The position numbers and the translations under genes were made by a program. Positions 59,621 through 64,000 of a stretch of DNA of 64,000 nt are shown piece after piece. How positions within the stretch are numbered: the stretch's first letter is position 1; every line of letters begins with the position of its first letter. Below the pieces are notes generated by a model that did no database searches, was not told where the DNA came from, and worked only from the letters and a program-made list of their open reading frames with translations. The DNA comes from Stomorhina lunata (Eukaryota > Arthropoda > Insecta > Diptera > Rhiniidae): the NCBI GenBank assembly GCA_933228675.1, contig OW121741.1, positions 131,267,290 through 131,331,289 on the forward strand, read 5' to 3'.

Positions 59621-62243
59621 AAAATGAATCAAATAATTCAAAATTAACTGAATATTTGTACAATGTCTTTTCTCTAAATTTATTTTAGCACTTTATAATA
59701 TAAAATATATAAAAACTTTAAAATTTTCCTCAAAATGCTTATCATAGAGCAAGGCTCGGTCAACCAGGTACTAGTACATAATACAGTAACTATCGAGAGC
59801 ACAACCTCTATTTTTAAATTATAATAAGAGAATAATTTATTTTGTGTATTTGTTTCTCGGTCGGGATTTTGGCGAAGACTGATCTTAACATTCTTCTGCT
59901 AAATTGATGGGTTTTGAGCTGGATAGTCGTACTTCGGACCAGATTTTAATATTATAGATACCATTTCTGCTTCTTTACTAGAGAGAAGAATAACCTTAAA
60001 TAAGCATTTGAAGTTTTTCGGGCTAAATTATCGTTTTCGAAGCAGATTCTTGGGCCGAAACTTATTTTAGATGTATTGAGTTTTGGATATTATACCTTCT
60101 TATCTATGTTGAAGGAGTATCTTTTCCTCTAACAAGAGTTAAAAAGGACATTTTTGAAGTACTTTCCCGAGTTTTGACCTTCAGTGTAATCAAGAGTTTA
60201 CAAAAAAAAAAAAAAAAAAACGAAAAAACGAAAAAAACTAAAGGTATGTATTTAAAAAGAAAAATAACATACACCAAAAAAAAAATACAAGTAAAAAAAA
60301 TATTTTTGCACAGTAGCAGTTTTTGGTGTTTAATGTGAGCTTGATTTTTGCAGTGAAAACAGCAGCAACTAAAATGAAACCAACAACTAAAACAACAATG
60401 ACAACAACAAGATCATGATGCAAGCCAAGGCGACCAGTCCAAAACAACAACAGCAGCAACTACAAACAATAAGGCTGACATTTGTAATGGTGGCTAGTGG
60501 TGATGATAAAGATGAGGATGATGATGATGATGACGATCGAGCTAGAGAAGAAGAAGTTGGGGGTAGGAGAGATAAAGCAATGGGTACGAGTAACTACTAA
60601 CAGAAGTTGTAGAGTAGTAACATGCTCCAAAACCATAACAACCGTTCGTTGTTGGTAGCAGGCTCATAAACTACAGCAGCAGCAACAACAACTAATGCAA
60701 ACAGCAGCAGCAGTAACAGCAACAATCTTTCTTAAATGAATGAAAGCAACAACAACTACAAAAATATAAGAAAATTTTGCAAAAACAAAAAAAAAGAAAA
60801 GGCTTTTTGTTCAACATGCAGCAGCATTCTTCGTGTCATTGCAATGTCTTGCAATTGCCTTAAAAAAATCGCTATATTTACGAGCAACAAATAAATACAG
60901 CAGCAGCAACAACAAAAATACGTATTCAAGCTGAAAATTATGAACAACACAACAACAATTTTGCCTTAACAAGAGGGTGGACGGACGGACGAATGGTGGA
61001 AAAAATCTTAAATGAAAAAGAAAAAAAATTGCATGCAACATTGTAGTTGTTTTTGTTTTTGAGTTTTTAATTTGTGGCTACTCGTTTTGCGCTGTAAACT
61101 AAAAAAAAAAAAACGACAGCAATAACAACCAAATAAATAACAACCAACAGCAACAACAAAAAATTAACAGAAAAAACATCCAAGAGCCTTTCTTATGGGA
61201 CTGACGGACTCTAAAAAAAACTTCTAGTGGAACGACATTGGTAAGACCCACAAAAATAAACATACGAAAAGAAAGAAAGAACTCTATCCTGGCTATAGTT
61301 TCGAAGCTTTGCCTTGCATATAACGTCCAACCATCCATCCAACAATCCAGCCAGCCTGTTGCTGTTGCTGTTGCCAGTCTGACTGACTGCAATGTTTTGC
61401 GGGTATGAAATATTATATTTATATGAGAATTTTTGATTAATGACCCATAATCAAAGTTAATGGACTTTTTGATTATCATGTTTTTTTTTTTTTGTTTTTT
61501 TTTTGTGGTGCCTTCAACAACATGATGGAATGCCCGCGTACATACGAGTTCTATACTCGAAAAATATCTTTTTTCCTACACAAATATTCACTCTCGTACA
61601 CGTATTTACTCTTTATATATCGATCGCCACATCTTGTTTTTTTTTCTGATCTTTGTTATTGTTTTTCTCAAAAATCTGTTTTTCGTTTAAAAGAAAACTA
61701 AAGGAGTTTTGTTGAGAACAAAAAAAAGTCAAAATTTTTTGAAGGACAAATTCAAATGGAGTTCCGAGAAATAAATATGGAGGATTTAAAAAAAAATGTT
61801 GCTTGTTATGATTATCGGAAGCAAAGTATTTCTAATGAAATCTCATAGTCGAAACATTGATGAAGGATCAAAGCACTTCAAATTTGATTATATTCAAACC
61901 TTAAAAAGGATTGACACTAAGTATTAGGACCAATTGTGAGGTTACAAATTGTTCAAAAAGTATAAATTGTGTTTGAAATTGATTTCCTTAAATGCAATTT
62001 AGTTACTCCCTAAAAATCGTGGTCTCTCTTTAGTAGATCAAAATCTATACATAATATTCGCTGAAGATACCATTGAAACCGGTTCAGAAATTAGCGAGAT
62101 ATAGGTATATTTAACTATACAAATGCTAGTACTGGTTTGCATCTCTGCTAAGTATTACAAACTATTTAAGACAACAATAAAATAGATATTTGATAAGACA
62201 ACAATTTTAATAAAATAATGTTATTGCTGTTGTAGGGCCAGAA
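59621..62243. other. Non-coding DNA, CAA/CAG-triplet-rich
   Basis: Rich in AACAACAACAGCAGCAAC-type triplets (60350-60480, 60675-60760, 60895-60960, 61115-61165), a GATGATGATGATGATGACGA run (60513-60535), and long poly-A/T tracts. Open frames here are low-complexity. Triplet-rich DNA of this kind is common in fly introns and intergenic regions. No exon recognised. Confidence 0.5.
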
Positions 62244-62244
62244 C

Positions 62245-62582
62245 TCAGGGGCTGACCCCTACATATGTAACGCTCTTTGATGGAACTAGGAAAATATATG
62301 ATAGTAGTGAATGGCATACAAATTATATAACTTTCGAGCTTTTATTTTGAGAGATATAGCATTTGAATAAAAACGAATATCATGTTCAGAAGACAAAATT
62401 AATTGACTTTATGTCAGGGGCTGACCCCTACATATGTAACGCTCTTTGATGGAACTAGGAAAATATATGATAGTAGTGAATGGCATAAAAATTATATAAC
62501 TTTCGAGCTTTTATTTTGAGAGATATAGCATTTGAATAAAAACGAATATCATGTTCAGAAGACAAAATTAATTGACTTTATG
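62245..62582 (+). repeat. Direct 170-bp tandem duplication
   Basis: Two copies, 62245-62414 and 62415-62582, each starting CAGGGGCTGACCCCTACATA and ending AATTGACTTTATG. One difference seen (GGCATACAAA against GGCATAAAAA). The start contains the near-palindrome AGGGGCTGACCCCT. Confidence 0.95.
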
Positions 62583-64000
62583 CGAAAAAATTGAATAAAG
62601 ATTGTTTTTCTATGGAAAAAAATCCATAAAGAAATTTTTCCTATTAAAATAAATTTATAAATGCCGTTCCTCTATAGAAACAAATTCACAAAGAATGTTT
62701 TTCTACAGAAAAACTTTCATAAAGAAAGTTTTTCTATAAAAAAATTTTAAAAAGCAAATTTGTGTAGAAAAAAATTCATAAAGAAAGTTTTCTATAGAAA
62801 TAATTTAAAAAAGAAAGTTTTCTATAGAAAAAATTTCATAAAGAAAAAAATTCATAATGAAAGTTATTCTGTACAAAAATTTTCCAACTACATAATTTTT
62901 TTCTAAAAAAAAAAATTCTATAAAAAAATTGTATACTTATGAAAAATTTTGCTATAGAAAAAATTTCATTTGGAAAATTATTCTATAGAAAAAATTTTAT
63001 TTGGAAAATTTTTCTTAAGAAAAAAATTAATTTGGAAATGTTTCTATAGAAATAAATTCATTTGGAAACTTTTTCTGGAGAAAAAAATTAATTTGAAAAT
63101 TTTTGCTAGAAAAAAAATTAAATTTGGAAAATGTTTCTAGAAAAAAAATTCATTTGGAAAATTTTTCTTTAGAAAAAATTTTTTTGGTAAACTTTTCTAT
63201 AGAGAAAATTTTATGTGGAAAATTTTTCTATAGAAAAAATTTCATTTGGAAAATTTGGAAAATGTTCATTTGAAAATTTTCTCTATAGAAAAAATTTAAT
63301 TTGGAAAATTATTCTATAGAAAAAATTTAATTTTAAAAATTTTTCTTTAGAAAAAATTTAATTTGAATAATTTTTCTTTAGAAAAAATTTAATTTTGAAA
63401 ATTTTACTATAGAAAAACTTTCATTTGGAAAATTTTTCTATCGAAAAAATTTCATTTGGAAAATGTTTCTATAGAAAAAATTTCATTTAAAAAATTTCTT
63501 TGTAGAAAAAATTTCAATTGGAAAATTTTTCTATAGAAAAAATTTAATTGGAAAATTTTCCAATAGAAAAAATTTCATTTAAAAAATTTTTCAATAGAAA
63601 AAATTTCATTTAAAAAATTTTATATTGGAAATTTTCCACAGAAAAAAAAATAATTTAAATATTATTTTTTTCTATAGAAAAATTTGGAAAATGTTAATTT
63701 GGAAAATGTTCATTTGGAAAATTTGGAAAATGTTCATTTGGAAAATTTTTCTATAGAAAAAATTTCATTTGGAAAATTATTCTAAGAAAAAATTTAATTT
63801 GAAAAATTGTTCTATAGAAAAAATTACATTTGGAAAATTTTTCTTTAGAAAATATTTAATTTGAATAATTTTTCTTTAGAAAAAATTTAATTTTAAAAAT
63901 TTTACTATAAAAAAAATTTCATTTGGAAAATTTTTCTATCGAAAAAATTTCATTTGGAAAATGTTTCTATAGAAAAAATTTAATTTAAAAAATTTCTTTG
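62583..64000 (+). repeat. ~31-32-bp satellite, TTCTATAGAA core with CATTTGG linker
   Basis: Starts with degenerate units carrying CATAAAGAAAG linkers (to about 62870), then CATTTGGAAAATTTTTCTAT plus AGAAAAAATTT monomers. A block of about 620 bp appears twice: the TTCTATCGAAAAAATTTCAT unit with its neighbours near 63430-63490 and again near 63930-63990. The array runs off the right end of the window. Confidence 0.9.

Noticed and set aside
59755..59795. Possible Helitron 3' end (CTAGT after a GGTCAACC inverted pair)
   Set aside because: The hairpin stem is only three base pairs and no 5' end or Rep/helicase sequence is visible. The match is too weak.

Overview
The window reads as repeat-rich nuclear DNA of a fly. 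It is strongly AT-rich and CAA/CAG-triplet-rich. Its transposon relics (mariner DD41D-like, Tc1-like DD37E, several non-LTR retrotransposons) and its TTCTATAGAA-type minisatellites are what I would expect of a calyptrate fly (house-fly/blow-fly relatives); the family assignment is inference from memory. I find no host protein-coding gene, rRNA or canonical tRNA. Every protein-like segment I recognise belongs to a mobile element, and nearly all are broken. The window could be intergenic or pericentromeric DNA, or the inside of a very large intron.

Layout. 0-2.2 kb: a terminal module followed by a degenerate TTCTATAGAA array that flips orientation. 2.2-4.5 kb: mostly unassigned DNA with a tRNA-like SINE candidate. 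4.5-7.1 kb: nested LINE fragments, with a - strand RNase H LINE inside a + strand LINE. 7.1-13.7 kb: two long inverted arms (end module + 30-bp satellite + unique inner segment) facing each other across 1.7 kb. 13.7-14.7 kb: half of a dispersed transposon-like repeat. 15.3-18 kb, 20.3-22.9 kb and 24.5-26.5 kb: satellites built on a CGTGGATTACTC core, with a shared right-flank module. 26.7-28.4 kb: a 19-bp A/T array. 29.7-33.1 kb: a 28-bp array of alternating palindromes with a ~588-bp higher-order repeat. 34.5-38.2 kb: 31-32-bp arrays. 39.6-41.3 kb: a transposon-like repeat with ~120-bp inverted ends. 42-57.5 kb: a LINE graveyard with three cut-and-paste elements (46463-47737 inside a LINE, 50446-51685 inside a second LINE, 53810-54775 beside a third). 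58-59.6 kb: a tRNA-like head, (TA)n, and five ~130-bp tandem units, four with a CTCF-like GGTGGCGCC/GATGGCGCC motif. 62.2-64 kb: a near-perfect 170-bp duplication, then another TTCTATAGAA array running off the window.

Two satellite superfamilies dominate: a constant palindromic TTCTATAGAA core with exchangeable linkers, and a constant CGTGGATTACTC core with exchangeable linkers. Both keep to about 28-32 bp per monomer. At least one is packaged with a conserved end module in both orientations, so these arrays look like interiors of foldback- or Helentron-like mobile elements and not like passive satellites.
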